A DNA stretch of 64,000 bases from Mangrovicoccus sp049603835 (GCA_049603835.1 JBMYSZ010000007.1:1-64000); one strand, 5' to 3'. Shown: positions 42,332 to 52,044, numbered from the stretch's first letter. Numbers and translations: made by a program. The notes: generated by a model not told the origin, from the letters alone.

Positions 42332-42834
42332 TGACAATGGATGAGATCAAGTCTCTCGAAGATCTGCAGGGCGTTGTCGAAGGCGGCGAAGTGAATGTAG
42401 ACGCGCTGGCAGAAGCCGCAGCACCGCGTGAGCCGGTGCGTGACGAGCTGGGCCGTTCCTATGCAACCGGTAAGCGGAAAGACGCGGTTGCTCGTGTTTG
42501 GATCAAGCCGGGTTCTGGCAAAGTCGAAATCAATGGCCGTGATCAGTCGGTCTATTTCGCGCGTCCGGTTCTGCAGATGATCCTGCGCCAGCCGTTCCAA
42601 GTTGCAGGCGTTGACGGTGAATTCGACGTTTATGCGACTGTCAAAGGCGGCGGTCTGTCCGGTCAAGCGGGTGCGGTGAAGCACGGGATTTCCAAAGCGC
42701 TTCAGCTTTACGATCCGGCGCTGCGCGCATCCCTGAAAGCCGCAGGCTTCCTGACCCGCGATAGCCGGGTTGTTGAACGGAAGAAATTCGGTCGCCGCAA
42801 AGCGCGTCGGAGCTTCCAGTTCTCCAAGCGTTAA
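42331..42834 (+). CDS. rpsI: 30S ribosomal protein S9
   Basis: A small-subunit protein whose C-terminal Arg/Lys tail reaches the P-site tRNA. GRSYATGKRKDAVARVW marks the start of the core near residue 40 and the tail ends QFSKR, as expected. The N-terminal 38 residues are an acidic extension typical of alphaproteobacterial S9; total length is 167. The overlap with rplM implies coupled translation. Confidence 0.97.
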   Translation: MTMDEIKSLEDLQGVVEGGEVNVDALAEAAAPREPVRDELGRSYATGKRKDAVARVWIKPGSGKVEINGRDQSVYFARPVLQMILRQPFQVAGVDGEFDVYATVKGGGLSGQAGAVKHGISKALQLYDPALRASLKAAGFLTRDSRVVERKKFGRRKARRSFQFSKR

Positions 42835-42859
42835 GTCGCTTTTCTACCTATCAAGCGGA

Positions 42860-42890
42860 CGCCCGGGCCATTGCCCGGGCGACGTCGTTT
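42860..42890 (+). terminator. Terminator of the rplM–rpsI operon
   Basis: Arms CGCCCGGGC (42860-42868) and GCCCGGGCG (42873-42881) form a 9-bp stem with a 4-base loop, 26 bases after rpsI. GACGTCGTTT follows; the T run is short but the stem is very stable. Confidence 0.75.
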
Positions 42891-42920
42891 ATGGGATTGG
42901 TTGCGCTATTCTCGCAAAGC

Positions 42921-44573
42921 TCAGCCGGCAAGCGCCAGTTTATGCGGATCAATCACTTGATTTGGGGTCATCTCGCCATTCAGAACCCCTGGCTTGAAAT
43001 GACGATAAAGTTGGCGCCAATAAGGCTGAATAATAACGCCGTCCTTTTGAAGCATCCGCTCCAGTGCGAGCATGGTTGATTTGCGCTCTGTCGCTTGAAC
43101 CTGGCCCAGAGCCTTTTCCAACAGGCGATCGAATTCTGGATTGGCATAGCCGGTTTCATTCCAAGCGGCCTGGCTGTGATAGGCCAAGGCGAGGGTCTGG
43201 ATTCCAAGCTCGCGCGATCCCCAATTCGTGGCGCTAAAGGCAAAGTCTTTCCAACCTGCCCAATACTGATCGCTTGGCACGATTTTATGGCGGGCCGGAA
43301 TCCCTGCATCATTGAGCTGAGCCACCAAAGCGGCGGTGGTATCCGTGCGCCAATCCCCATCCACCGAAACGATTTCATGAATGAAATTTTGCAGGCCGGT
43401 TTCCGCCATGAGTTGGCGCGCTGCATCAGGATCGGCGGAGCCTAGGGGGCTTTCGGCATAGTCGGGTTGAATGGGGGCTACATGATGGTTATCGGCTATT
43501 TGCCCGCGATTGCCGTGACCCAATTCCAGCAGCACGTCATTCCTGACCGCGAGAGCCAAAGCGCGGCGCAGCTTGGCATCCGCATAGGGCGTGATGCCCT
43601 CAATTTCCGCTTTTTGATTTGGGCGCAGCACCAGGCTAGCGGAAGACTGTGTTTGGCTTTCTTGCCAGCCCAGCGCGATGAAGGGCTCGATGAAATCCCC
43701 GAGACTTTCATAAGTCATGTCGATTTCATCGGCGCGGGCCGCGTGAACAGCATTCAAAGGGTCAATGCCGAAATCGAGAAACTCGACCTTGTCCAAGAAA
43801 GCCTGACGCCAAGTGTCCAGGGACGGATCTCTCACAAGCACGGCTTTTTGCCGAGGTTCGAAAGCCTCTAGGCGATAGGCGCCGGTTCCGATTCCGTGAT
43901 CCAGCGGGTTGCGGCCAATATGATCGCGCGGCTGAATTGCTGCGGGATAATCGGCCAGGCTATGCATCAAAGTTATATCGGGAAAGGCGAGCCGCAGGCG
44001 CAGGTGGTGATCATCCAAGATCTCGACAGCATCACCGCGCAATTGCCGGGTGTTGGGGTCTTGCAGACAGGTCAGTCGCACGGCCATGGAATTGCCAGCC
44101 ACGGTCCCATCAGCCCAGGCAGCGAAATTTTCAGCTACATCTTCGGCGGTCAAAGCCCGGCCATCGGACCAAGTCACATCTTGGCGCAGCTCTATTATAT
44201 AGTCAGACGCATCTTCATTCGCGCTCCAGCTTTTGGCCAGACTGGGCAGAAGGCTTCCATCTGGGGCAGCGATCACCAAGTAATCCATGAAACCGCGCAG
44301 GATATTTCCCTGTTCAGGCCATTCGAATAAGCGCGGATCGGTCAAATCAATCACCGCCATAGAAATGCGGAGGCTTCCCGCTCGGGGAGCGACGAGATCT
44401 TGGGCATAGCTGGGCGCAATCCCAAGACTTTGATAGAGAAGCGGAGCACTGACCCCGAAAGCCGTCGCATGGCTTAGAAACTCACGTCGCGACAGCAGAG
44501 CATTTCGGTGGTCCTGGGCGAGAGTGCTTAGGATCGACCGGGGCGCATATTGGGTGAGCTTTTTGATATCCAA
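42921..44573 (-). CDS. Family 5 extracellular solute-binding protein, Tat-exported
   Basis: A peptide/nickel-type (SBP family 5) binding protein of about 550 residues. A twin-arginine signal, LLSRREFLSHATAFG, is near residue 30, so it is exported folded. The binding-protein core shows GFMDYLVIAAPDGSLLPSLA, WSDGRALTAEDVAENFAAW and GTGAYRLEAFEP. I prefer the TTG at 44573, with CGGAG seven bases upstream, over the in-frame GTG at 44609. No permease or ATPase gene is adjacent, so its transporter must be elsewhere. The imperfect palindrome CCTTGGcCCAAGG at 44701-44713 lies in its upstream region. Confidence 0.86.
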   Translation of the reverse strand: MDIKKLTQYAPRSILSTLAQDHRNALLSRREFLSHATAFGVSAPLLYQSLGIAPSYAQDLVAPRAGSLRISMAVIDLTDPRLFEWPEQGNILRGFMDYLVIAAPDGSLLPSLAKSWSANEDASDYIIELRQDVTWSDGRALTAEDVAENFAAWADGTVAGNSMAVRLTCLQDPNTRQLRGDAVEILDDHHLRLRLAFPDITLMHSLADYPAAIQPRDHIGRNPLDHGIGTGAYRLEAFEPRQKAVLVRDPSLDTWRQAFLDKVEFLDFGIDPLNAVHAARADEIDMTYESLGDFIEPFIALGWQESQTQSSASLVLRPNQKAEIEGITPYADAKLRRALALAVRNDVLLELGHGNRGQIADNHHVAPIQPDYAESPLGSADPDAARQLMAETGLQNFIHEIVSVDGDWRTDTTAALVAQLNDAGIPARHKIVPSDQYWAGWKDFAFSATNWGSRELGIQTLALAYHSQAAWNETGYANPEFDRLLEKALGQVQATERKSTMLALERMLQKDGVIIQPYWRQLYRHFKPGVLNGEMTPNQVIDPHKLALAG

Positions 44574-44814
44574 GGCGTTGCTCCGTTTTGGATCGGCGAG
44601 TGACCGCACAAAGATCTTTGGAGAAACCTAACGCAATTTGAACTGAAATCGACCGGGAATCGATCAGGAATTCGGATGGGATTCAACGAATATAGCGCTG
44701 CCTTGGCCCAAGGAATAGCGGCAGGCTCTATGGATTCCGGGGGCTTTGAAAGGGAAGGCTCGGCGTTAGGGCTATAGTGCTTCGCTGCGCTACCACACAG
44801 CACCGGTTTAGGGC

Positions 44815-45339
44815 CTAATAGCCGGGGCGCGCCAAAGCCCGTAGCACATCCGTTACATTTTGGCCCTGAGGCGGGCGTTTGCCGCTATTTCGCGCCAGCC
44901 AGATCAAGGTCAACGCCGCGCGATGATGCATGGCCTGATCCCGGTCTGCTGCATCGCCACGCGCCTCTTCATGCAGATCTTCGATCAACGCATTGAGTTG
45001 CGATTGCAGTTGCACCCCATGCAGCCGCAAATGCATCAGCTCTTTGGGGAAGGGCAGGCTAGTTTGATTGGCAAAGAAAACCGCTGATCCCTGGGTGCGG
45101 TTGGTGATTTCCAATGCATAGGGGGTATTGGCGGGCAAAAACAGCGCATTATGAGCCGTATAGCCCCGCAATTCGCCATCTATGCGCAACCGGCCCTGAC
45201 CGCTTGTAAACCAAAACAGCACCGGGCTGATATGGGTGCGTTCAACATCGATATTTAGCCCCGCCTCACGCGCAAGATGGCCCAGATTGGCCACGGTCAT
45301 TGGTCCTGCGCTTGAATCTGCGTGCTGTGCGTCGAACAT
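44815..45339 (-). CDS. AraC-type regulator reduced to its ligand-binding half
   Basis: This 174-residue protein matches the cupin N-terminal half of AraC-family regulators: VLFWFTSGQGRLRIDG (40-55), HNALFLPANTPYALEI and the following helical segment HHRAALTLIWLARNSG. It then ends in RALARPGY, where full-length relatives continue into two DNA-binding helix-turn-helix motifs of about 100 residues. None of the frames in the next 240 bases looks like such a domain. So the gene is probably a truncated remnant, unless a stand-alone sensing domain is used. It lies upstream of the family 5 binding protein on the same strand. Confidence 0.65.
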   Translation of the reverse strand: MFDAQHADSSAGPMTVANLGHLAREAGLNIDVERTHISPVLFWFTSGQGRLRIDGELRGYTAHNALFLPANTPYALEITNRTQGSAVFFANQTSLPFPKELMHLRLHGVQLQSQLNALIEDLHEEARGDAADRDQAMHHRAALTLIWLARNSGKRPPQGQNVTDVLRALARPGY

Positions 45340-45454
45340 AGTCTACCCCGATTTGTGCAACGACCATACAGAAAACCGATAGATTCGGCCAATGCGGCGT
45401 CGCCGGAATTTTATTAAATCAGCATGAAATTGATCATGACTGCCGAAAAAATAG

Positions 45455-46363
45455 TTAAGAATGGACAATATAGCTCATCCATTCGGACATCTTGTTGCGG
45501 AACCATGTCCTCTGTCGTTTTGCATATTGTTTTGTTGATGTTTTGGCCGAATCAACTGCTTGATCTAAAGGCAGTTTTCCGAACCAGGCTGCCATGAGCT
45601 CTGGCGCGCCAATTGCTTGCGAAGACTGGCGTGCAGGATCCCAATCGGCGGCGCGGGCGGCGACCTCTGACATAGCGCCCTGGGCCAGCATCGCGTCAAA
45701 GCGCTGATCGATCCGCTGCCCTAGAACCGCTGGATCGGCCGCAAGCACAACCGCATGGGCCTGGTCCAAAGACACCAAAGCCGGGCCGGTTTCCTCATGC
45801 CATGCGGCAAGTCCACGGCCGGTTTGGCGCTGCACCTCCCAGGCGCGCTGCACTCGCATGGGGTTGAGCTGATCAATACGTGCAAGGGTCTGCGCGTCCA
45901 AATCGCTTAGAAGAGCGTCAAGCCCCTCACTTTCAAGTTTTTCAGTGGCTTGGGCACGGATTTCCGGCGAGCTTGGCGGGATATCGGCCAGTCCATTCGT
46001 CAAGGCCCGGAAATATAGCCCAGTGCCACCAATAATAATCGGGGCGGGTCTTTGCGCGATCAAAGGCGCCACATTGCGTAGCCAGTCGCCAACCGAATAT
46101 CTGTTTTGGTAATTCACATGGCCGTATAAATAATGTCGCGCTTGGCCTAGATCTGCCGCAGTCGGGCGGGCGGTCAGAATTTCCCACCCATCATAAACCT
46201 GCAGCGCATCCGCATTCACAATTGCGCGCCCGTCGCGCTTTGCCAGCTCCAAAGCATAGGCGGATTTCCCCACAGCCGTTGGACCAGCTAGTAAAACTGG
46301 TTTTTCTGGGTCGACTGGTCCAAGGGTTTCGATAAATTCACGAATTGGGCGTAGATCCGGCAT
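45455..46363 (-). CDS. miaA: tRNA dimethylallyltransferase
   Basis: Adds the dimethylallyl group to A37 of tRNAs reading UNN codons. The P-loop LLAGPTAVGKSAYALEL is near residue 26, followed by VNADALQVYDGWEILTARP, IIIGGTGLYFRALTNG and the C-terminal TKQYAKRQRTWFRNK. Length is about 302 residues from the ATG at 46363; an in-frame GTG eight codons earlier is possible. It is divergent from pyrH. Confidence 0.94.
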   Translation of the reverse strand: MPDLRPIREFIETLGPVDPEKPVLLAGPTAVGKSAYALELAKRDGRAIVNADALQVYDGWEILTARPTAADLGQARHYLYGHVNYQNRYSVGDWLRNVAPLIAQRPAPIIIGGTGLYFRALTNGLADIPPSSPEIRAQATEKLESEGLDALLSDLDAQTLARIDQLNPMRVQRAWEVQRQTGRGLAAWHEETGPALVSLDQAHAVVLAADPAVLGQRIDQRFDAMLAQGAMSEVAARAADWDPARQSSQAIGAPELMAAWFGKLPLDQAVDSAKTSTKQYAKRQRTWFRNKMSEWMSYIVHS

Positions 46364-46527
46364 GACTCTCAGTTCTTGGGACAACACAGTTGCGGCGAAT
46401 TATGCCTTGATGAGCGATAGCCCCTGCACAGAGCGGTCGAAGCTAGGGTAAGGACGGTGATAGTTAGTGGAACGGGCGGATTCGGAAACAATCCTCCTCA
46501 GCGGTATCAGTCAAGGATAAGTCAGCC

Positions 46528-47262
46528 ATGGGCCAAGAAAATCCAGTGCAACAAGTCACCTTTAAGCGGGTTCTCTTGAAAATTTCTGGAGAGGCCCTGA
46601 TGGGCGACCAGCAATTCGGTCTTAATCCACCTATCGTGGAGCGGATCGCACAAGAAGTTAAATCCGTTCACGATCTGGGCGTGCAGATTTGCATGGTCAT
46701 TGGCGGCGGTAATATTTTCCGCGGCCTTCAGGGCTCGGCCCAAGGGATGGAACGGACCACCGCAGATTATATGGGCATGCTGGCCACGGTTATGAATGCT
46801 CTTGCCATGCAAGGCGCTTTGGAAAATTTAGGGGTCCATACTCGCGTTATCAGCGCGATCCGTATGGATGAGGTCTGCGAACCTTATATCCGCCGCCGTG
46901 CCGTGCGCCATTTGGAAAAAAACCGGGTTTGCATTTTCGCTGCTGGTACGGGCAATCCCTATTTCACCACGGATACAGCAGCGACTTTGCGCGCGAATGA
47001 AATGAGCTGCGAGGCGATTTTCAAAGGCACCAAAGTTGATGGTGTCTATGACAAGGATCCCAAGAAATTTGATGATGCGATCCGCTATGACAATGTCAGC
47101 TATGATGAAGTGCTTCAAAAGCAGCTTGGCGTCATGGATGCATCCGCAATTGCCCTCGCAAGGGACAATAATAAGCCGATTATCGTCTTCTCTTTGGATG
47201 AACCAGGCGGGTTTTGCGGAATTTTAAGAGGCGAGGGGACCTATACAAGGGTGCATGCTTGA
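46528..47262 (+). CDS. pyrH: Uridylate kinase
   Basis: Phosphorylates UMP to UDP; hexameric and allosterically controlled. The 244 residues have KRVLLKISGEALMGD, VIGGGNIFRG and GTGNPYFTTDTAATLRA, as in the amino-acid-kinase-fold UMP kinases. AAGGA lies upstream of the ATG. It heads the envelope and isoprenoid run and is followed by frr, the usual order; rpsB and tsf are not upstream here. Confidence 0.97.
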   Translation: MGQENPVQQVTFKRVLLKISGEALMGDQQFGLNPPIVERIAQEVKSVHDLGVQICMVIGGGNIFRGLQGSAQGMERTTADYMGMLATVMNALAMQGALENLGVHTRVISAIRMDEVCEPYIRRRAVRHLEKNRVCIFAAGTGNPYFTTDTAATLRANEMSCEAIFKGTKVDGVYDKDPKKFDDAIRYDNVSYDEVLQKQLGVMDASAIALARDNNKPIIVFSLDEPGGFCGILRGEGTYTRVHA

Positions 47263-47339
47263 CGGTATACGGCCAAAAACCTGGTAGAACGGTTCATGTT
47301 CTACAAAGGCGCTGCGAGAATACGGCATAGGGCATATAG

Positions 47340-47909
47340 ATGACGGACGAAGAAGAACTCGGCGTAGACCTGGACGATCTGGAACGGCGCATGGATGGCG
47401 CCATGGCATCGTTGAAACAGGAATTCTCCTCATTGCGGACGGGGCGCGCGGCAGCGTCGATGCTGGATCCGATCAATGTGGATGCCTATGGCGCGGTGAC
47501 CCCGATTAATCAGGTGGGCACGGTGAATGTCCCCGAACCTAGGATGTTGACGATCAATGTCTGGGACAAAAGCCTGGTGGGTAAAGTCGAAAAATCGATC
47601 CGGGAAAGCGGTTTGGGGATTAATCCGGTGGTGGATGGCACAATCATCCGCTTGCCGATCCCGGAGCTGAACGAAGAACGCCGCAAAGAGTTGACCCGTG
47701 TTGCAGCGCAATATGCAGAACATGCACGTGTTGCCGTGCGGAATGTGCGCCGCGATGGCATGGATCAGCTTAAGAAAGCGCAAAAAGCTGGCATGAGCGA
47801 AGATGACGCAAAGATCTGGTCTGAAGAAATCCAAGAGCTGACCGATAAATCCATCGCGAATGTTGACGCTGCGTTGGAAGTGAAGCAATCCGAAATTATG
47901 CAAGTTTAA
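47340..47909 (+). CDS. frr: Ribosome recycling factor
   Basis: Splits post-termination ribosomes together with EF-G. The 189-residue chain shows RTGRAAASMLDPINVDAYG, LTVNVWDK-like LTINVWDKSLVGKVEK and IRLPIPELNEERRKEL, and a long helical C-terminal bundle. It lies 77 bases after pyrH and precedes uppS. Confidence 0.97.
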   Translation: MTDEEELGVDLDDLERRMDGAMASLKQEFSSLRTGRAAASMLDPINVDAYGAVTPINQVGTVNVPEPRMLTINVWDKSLVGKVEKSIRESGLGINPVVDGTIIRLPIPELNEERRKELTRVAAQYAEHARVAVRNVRRDGMDQLKKAQKAGMSEDDAKIWSEEIQELTDKSIANVDAALEVKQSEIMQV

Positions 47910-47962
47910 TTTTCTGCGACGGGGTTGCCTAATGCGCTCCGTCCAACTGTTACGAGGTCTCC

Positions 47963-48688
47963 TTGGCCGCAAAGGATACAAGCCAAGCATCTGCTAGCCA
48001 CGTTGCCGTCATCATGGACGGCAATGGTCGCTGGGCAGTGCGGCGCGGTCAGCCCCGACTTTTCGGCCATAAGGCTGGGGCAAAAACCGTAAAATCAATA
48101 GTCCGGGCCTGCCCCGATTTGGGTGTGCGCTATCTGACGCTTTATGCTTTTTCGACGGAAAATTGGAAACGCAGCCCCGAAGAAATATCAGGCCTGATGG
48201 CGCTGTTCCGCCGGTTCATTCGCAGCGAGGCCGAAGAGCTGATCCGCGAAGGCGTGCGCGTGCGCTTTATTGGCGATCGCGCGCCGCTGGACGCAAAACT
48301 GCTTCATCTGATGGCGGGATTGGAAGCGGATACAGCGCATAATGAAACGCTTAATCTGAATGTCGCGATCAATTATGGCAGCCGGGATGAGCTGACCCGC
48401 GCAATGTCTGCGATGGCACGGGATGTGGCGAATGGGCGATTATGCGCAGATAATATTAGCTCTGATCTGATTGGCACATATTTGGACACGCATCCAATGC
48501 CCGATCCGGATCTGGTCATTCGCACCTCGGGCGAGGCCCGCGTGTCGAATTTCTTGCTATGGCAATGCGCCTACTCAGAATTCGCATTCACGCAGACTTT
48601 ATGGCCTGATTTCAATGCTGAAGAATTCGCACGCCTTGTTCTAGCCTTTGGAACGCGGGAACGCCGTTTTGGTGCGGTGGTTTCATGA
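47963..48688 (+). CDS. uppS: Undecaprenyl diphosphate synthase
   Basis: The cis-prenyltransferase that makes the C55 carrier for peptidoglycan and glycans. Catalytic motif VAVIMDGNGRWAVRRG near residue 15, then LTLYAFSTENWKRS and the C-terminal DLVIRTSGEARVSNFLLWQ are intact. The start is TTG at 47963, preceded by GAGG. It has 241 residues. Its stop overlaps the cdsA start by four bases. Confidence 0.96.
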   Translation: MAAKDTSQASASHVAVIMDGNGRWAVRRGQPRLFGHKAGAKTVKSIVRACPDLGVRYLTLYAFSTENWKRSPEEISGLMALFRRFIRSEAEELIREGVRVRFIGDRAPLDAKLLHLMAGLEADTAHNETLNLNVAINYGSRDELTRAMSAMARDVANGRLCADNISSDLIGTYLDTHPMPDPDLVIRTSGEARVSNFLLWQCAYSEFAFTQTLWPDFNAEEFARLVLAFGTRERRFGAVVS

Positions 48689-49491
48689 GCGCCTCAGGCG
48701 GTTCGGCGAGTAGTTCCAAAATGGCAGATCTATGGCCACGGGTGGTATCCGGCTTGGCCATGGCAGTTATCGGCTTCATTTGCGCGTGGTTTGGTGGGCT
48801 CTGGTTTGACCTTTTGCTCACATTAGTTGTGACATTGATCACTTGGGAATTGGGGCTTATCTGCGGCGCGCGGGAACCACGCTTCTTAGCGGCGGTGTCT
48901 GGAATTTGCTGTTTGGGCGTCATGCTCTTGCCAGAAGGCTCGGGTTTGCCTTTCCTATTGGCGCCGGCATTTCTGGGCCTGTCCCGCGTAGAGGGGCGCA
49001 AGGTCATTTTCGCAATCGTTGCAGTCTTTGTGGTGCTGGCGGGATATGGCTTGTCGCATATTCGCGGTGATTTGGGTCTGACCTGGGTGATTTGGCTGAT
49101 CCTAGTTGTCATCGCGACGGATGTGTTCGGCTATTTCGCGGGGCGTTTGATTGGCGGGCCACGCTTTTGGCCGCGCGTATCGCCAAAGAAAACTTGGTCC
49201 GGCACGGTCGCGGGATGGATCGCGTCGGCAATTGTCGGGGCGATATTCTGGATTGCGGCGGAAACCGGCTTTCAAATCATCGGTTTCAGTATCGCTCTCT
49301 CCATGGCGTCCCAGCTCGGCGATCTAGCGGAAAGTAGCCTAAAGCGTCAGGCGGGGATCAAAGACAGCTCTGGGCTTTTGCCAGGGCATGGCGGGCTGTT
49401 TGATCGTTTCGACGGTGTTTTGGGCGCGATGGCGCTGTTCTTGATGGTCGAGCAGGTGGCAGGCTTTGACCTTATGGTGCATGGGGGCTGA
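48685..49491 (+). CDS. cdsA: Phosphatidate cytidylyltransferase
   Basis: Forms CDP-diacylglycerol, the precursor of all phospholipids. An integral membrane protein of 268 residues with about seven hydrophobic segments; the signature SSLKRQAGIKDSSGLLPGHG with following GLFDRFDG is complete. The first ten or so residues are Ser-rich and not conserved. It is coupled to uppS by an ATGA overlap. Confidence 0.95.
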   Translation: MSASGGSASSSKMADLWPRVVSGLAMAVIGFICAWFGGLWFDLLLTLVVTLITWELGLICGAREPRFLAAVSGICCLGVMLLPEGSGLPFLLAPAFLGLSRVEGRKVIFAIVAVFVVLAGYGLSHIRGDLGLTWVIWLILVVIATDVFGYFAGRLIGGPRFWPRVSPKKTWSGTVAGWIASAIVGAIFWIAAETGFQIIGFSIALSMASQLGDLAESSLKRQAGIKDSSGLLPGHGGLFDRFDGVLGAMALFLMVEQVAGFDLMVHGG

Positions 49492-49494
49492 GCG

Positions 49495-50670
49495 ATGCGG
49501 CGCATCAGTATTTTTGGCGCGACCGGCTCTATCGGCGAAAGCACCCTAGATCTGATCGCCCGTGCGCCGCAGGATTATCAGCTTGTGGCTTTAACAGGAG
49601 GCCGCAATATCGCGCGTTTGGCAGAGCAGGCCATTCAGTTCCAAGCTGAAATCGCGGTCACTGCCTATCCCGAATATCTTTCAGAGCTGCGCGACGCCTT
49701 GGCCGGCCATGACATAGAGGTCGCGGCAGGGGCGGATGCGCTGCTAGAGGCAGCGGATCGCCCGGCGGATTGGGTCATGTCGGCGATTGTTGGAGCGGCG
49801 GGTTTGCCGCCTGGCCTGCGAGCTTTGCAACAGGGCACGACTTTGGCGCTTGCCAATAAAGAAAGCCTGGTCTGCGCGGGTCCGCTTTTGATGGCCGAGG
49901 CAGAGCGTTATGGCACCCGAATACTGCCCGTGGATAGCGAACATTCGGCAGTGTTTCAGGCTCTGATCGGCGAAGATATCAAAGCGGTGGAGCGGGTGAT
50001 TATCACCGCATCTGGCGGCGCCTTCCGGGATTGGCCGTTGGAAAAGCTGAAAACCGCGACTTTGGCTCAGGCCTCCAGCCATCCTAATTGGTCCATGGGG
50101 CAACGGATTACCATCGATAGCGCGTCGATGTTCAATAAGGCGCTGGAGCTGATCGAAACCCGCGAATATTTCGGCCTTGCCCCAGAAAAGATCGAGGCGA
50201 TCGTGCATCCCGAAAGCCTGATCCATGCCTTGGTGGGGTTTAATGATGGGGCGTTGATGGCGCATATTGGGGCGCCGGATATGCGCCATGCGATCGGTTT
50301 TGCCCTGAATTGGCCGGACCGCAAATCCCTGCCGGTGGACCGGCTGGACCTGGCCAAAATCGCGACGCTGAATTTCCGTACCGCCTGTGAAACTCGTTAT
50401 CCGCCGCTGCGCCTGGCGCGCGAAGTCATGCAAGCAGGCGGTCTAAGCGGCGCGGTTTTCAACGGCGCCAAAGAACGCGCGCTTGATCACTTTATCGAGG
50501 GCCGGCTCGGATTTCTGGATATGGCGGCTCTGGTAGAGCGGGTTTTGACCCAAATTTCTGGGGATAGTGCAATTCGCGCCGCGCCAACACTTGATAATGT
50601 CATGGCCGTGGACCAAATGGCGCGTCAAAGCATCGATCAGCTTTTGCCTCAGGGCGTTCTGGCTGACTAG
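49495..50670 (+). CDS. dxr: 1-deoxy-D-xylulose 5-phosphate reductoisomerase
   Basis: The first committed step of the MEP isoprenoid pathway, NADPH-dependent. The cofactor loop ISIFGATGSIGESTLDLI is at residues 3-20, ALANKESLVCAG and LPVDSEHSAVFQAL are the metal and substrate segments, and FNKALELIETREYFGL is conserved. It has 391 residues. It lies between cdsA and rseP and supplies precursors for UppS. Confidence 0.96.
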   Translation: MRRISIFGATGSIGESTLDLIARAPQDYQLVALTGGRNIARLAEQAIQFQAEIAVTAYPEYLSELRDALAGHDIEVAAGADALLEAADRPADWVMSAIVGAAGLPPGLRALQQGTTLALANKESLVCAGPLLMAEAERYGTRILPVDSEHSAVFQALIGEDIKAVERVIITASGGAFRDWPLEKLKTATLAQASSHPNWSMGQRITIDSASMFNKALELIETREYFGLAPEKIEAIVHPESLIHALVGFNDGALMAHIGAPDMRHAIGFALNWPDRKSLPVDRLDLAKIATLNFRTACETRYPPLRLAREVMQAGGLSGAVFNGAKERALDHFIEGRLGFLDMAALVERVLTQISGDSAIRAAPTLDNVMAVDQMARQSIDQLLPQGVLAD

Positions 50671-50703
50671 GATGCATCCCGCCTGCAGAAAGGACAGACA
50701 GTT

Positions 50704-52044
50704 TTGGATTTGATCGGCATGATCCCCAGCTTTGGGAATATTATTTATACTCTCGGGGCTTTCATTGTCGCTTTGTCGATCATTGTCGCTGTCCATGAAT
50801 ATGGTCATTATATCGTCGGTCGCTGGTCGGGCATTCATGCAGAGGTATTTTCCCTGGGCTTTGGGCCGCGTTTGGCCAGTTGGCGGGATCGGCGCGGGAC
50901 GCTTTGGCAGATCTCGCTTTTGCCATTGGGCGGCTATGTGAAATTTCTCGGCGATGCGGATGCGGCCAGTTCTGGCGCGGATCAGGGCAGTCTGTCGGGA
51001 ATGAGCGCGGCGGAGCTGCGCCGCACCATGCATGCCGCCCCCCTTTGGGCGCGGGCAGCGACGGTGGCGGCGGGGCCTGTGTTCAATTTCGTGCTGGCGG
51101 TTTTCGTCTTTGCCATGGTGGTTGGATGGCAGGGCCAGGCGGTAGCGCCGCTGACCATTGAGCGGATCTTGCCCATGCCTGAAACCGTTCAGGAATTGCG
51201 CCCGGGCGATGTGATCACAGAAATCCATGGCAAAGATATTTCAGATCTCAGCCAGTTTAACGCGGTGATTTCCGATCTGCCGAAAGCGCCGAGCCTTGAC
51301 TATAAAATCCAGCGCGATGGCGAAACTCTGCTTGTGCCGGGGCCGTTTCCCTATCCGCCTGTTGTAGCCTCTGTCTCGCCGCAATCGGCGGCGCTGGCTG
51401 CGGGTTTGGAAAAGGGCGACTATATTCTAGCAATTGATGGCACGCCTTTGGGCAGTTTCGAAGATTTGCGCAGCGCGGTGATGATGTCCGAAGGCGAGGC
51501 GCTGAATTTGACGATCTGGCGCGATGGCGATGAATTTCCCCTCAGCCTGACCCCGAAATCAGTCGATTACCCAAGCGCGGATGGTGGGTTTGAAACTCGC
51601 TATATGATCGGTGTGGCGGGGGATTTGTTCTTTGAGCCTGTGACCGAATTCCCGGGCCCCTTCACGGCGCTGAAAATCGGTATTTCTCAAACTGGGATGA
51701 TCATCGAGCAAAGCTTGTCGGGGCTGTATCATGTTCTAACCGGCGCGATTAGCAGCTGTAATTTGCAAGGCCCGATTGGCATCGCTGAAACTTCGGGTGC
51801 GGTGGCAAGCCAAGGGCTGGTGGATTTCATCTGGTTTATAGGTGTTTTATCCGCAGCGGTCGGCCTGCTCAATTTGTTCCCAGTGCCGGTGCTTGATGGC
51901 GGTCATTTGGTCTTTTTCGGCTATGAGGCGATCACAGGCCGGCCTCCAAATGACAAAGTGCTGCGGGTTTTGATGGCGACCGGTCTGGCTTTGATCCTGT
52001 CTTTGATGGTCTTTGCCTTGTCCAATGACGTGTTCTGCCCCTAA
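50704..52044 (+). CDS. rseP: Membrane metalloprotease RseP (site-2 protease)
   Basis: Cleaves anti-sigma factors and leftover signal peptides within the inner membrane. The zinc motif HEYGH is in VAVHEYGHYIVGRW near residue 36, the second metal segment is NLFPVPVLDGGHLVF, and PDZ-like domains lie between (SPQSAALAAGLEKGDYILAI). It has 446 residues. The start is TTG with AAAGGAC upstream. Encoded next to bamA and skp, it fits envelope stress control. Confidence 0.94.
   Translation: MDLIGMIPSFGNIIYTLGAFIVALSIIVAVHEYGHYIVGRWSGIHAEVFSLGFGPRLASWRDRRGTLWQISLLPLGGYVKFLGDADAASSGADQGSLSGMSAAELRRTMHAAPLWARAATVAAGPVFNFVLAVFVFAMVVGWQGQAVAPLTIERILPMPETVQELRPGDVITEIHGKDISDLSQFNAVISDLPKAPSLDYKIQRDGETLLVPGPFPYPPVVASVSPQSAALAAGLEKGDYILAIDGTPLGSFEDLRSAVMMSEGEALNLTIWRDGDEFPLSLTPKSVDYPSADGGFETRYMIGVAGDLFFEPVTEFPGPFTALKIGISQTGMIIEQSLSGLYHVLTGAISSCNLQGPIGIAETSGAVASQGLVDFIWFIGVLSAAVGLLNLFPVPVLDGGHLVFFGYEAITGRPPNDKVLRVLMATGLALILSLMVFALSNDVFCP

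Noticed and set aside
44528..44803. Remnant of the missing AraC helix-turn-helix domain
   Set aside because: The minus-strand open frame here translates to a Pro/Ser-rich sequence with no HTH pattern, so no decayed domain can be claimed.
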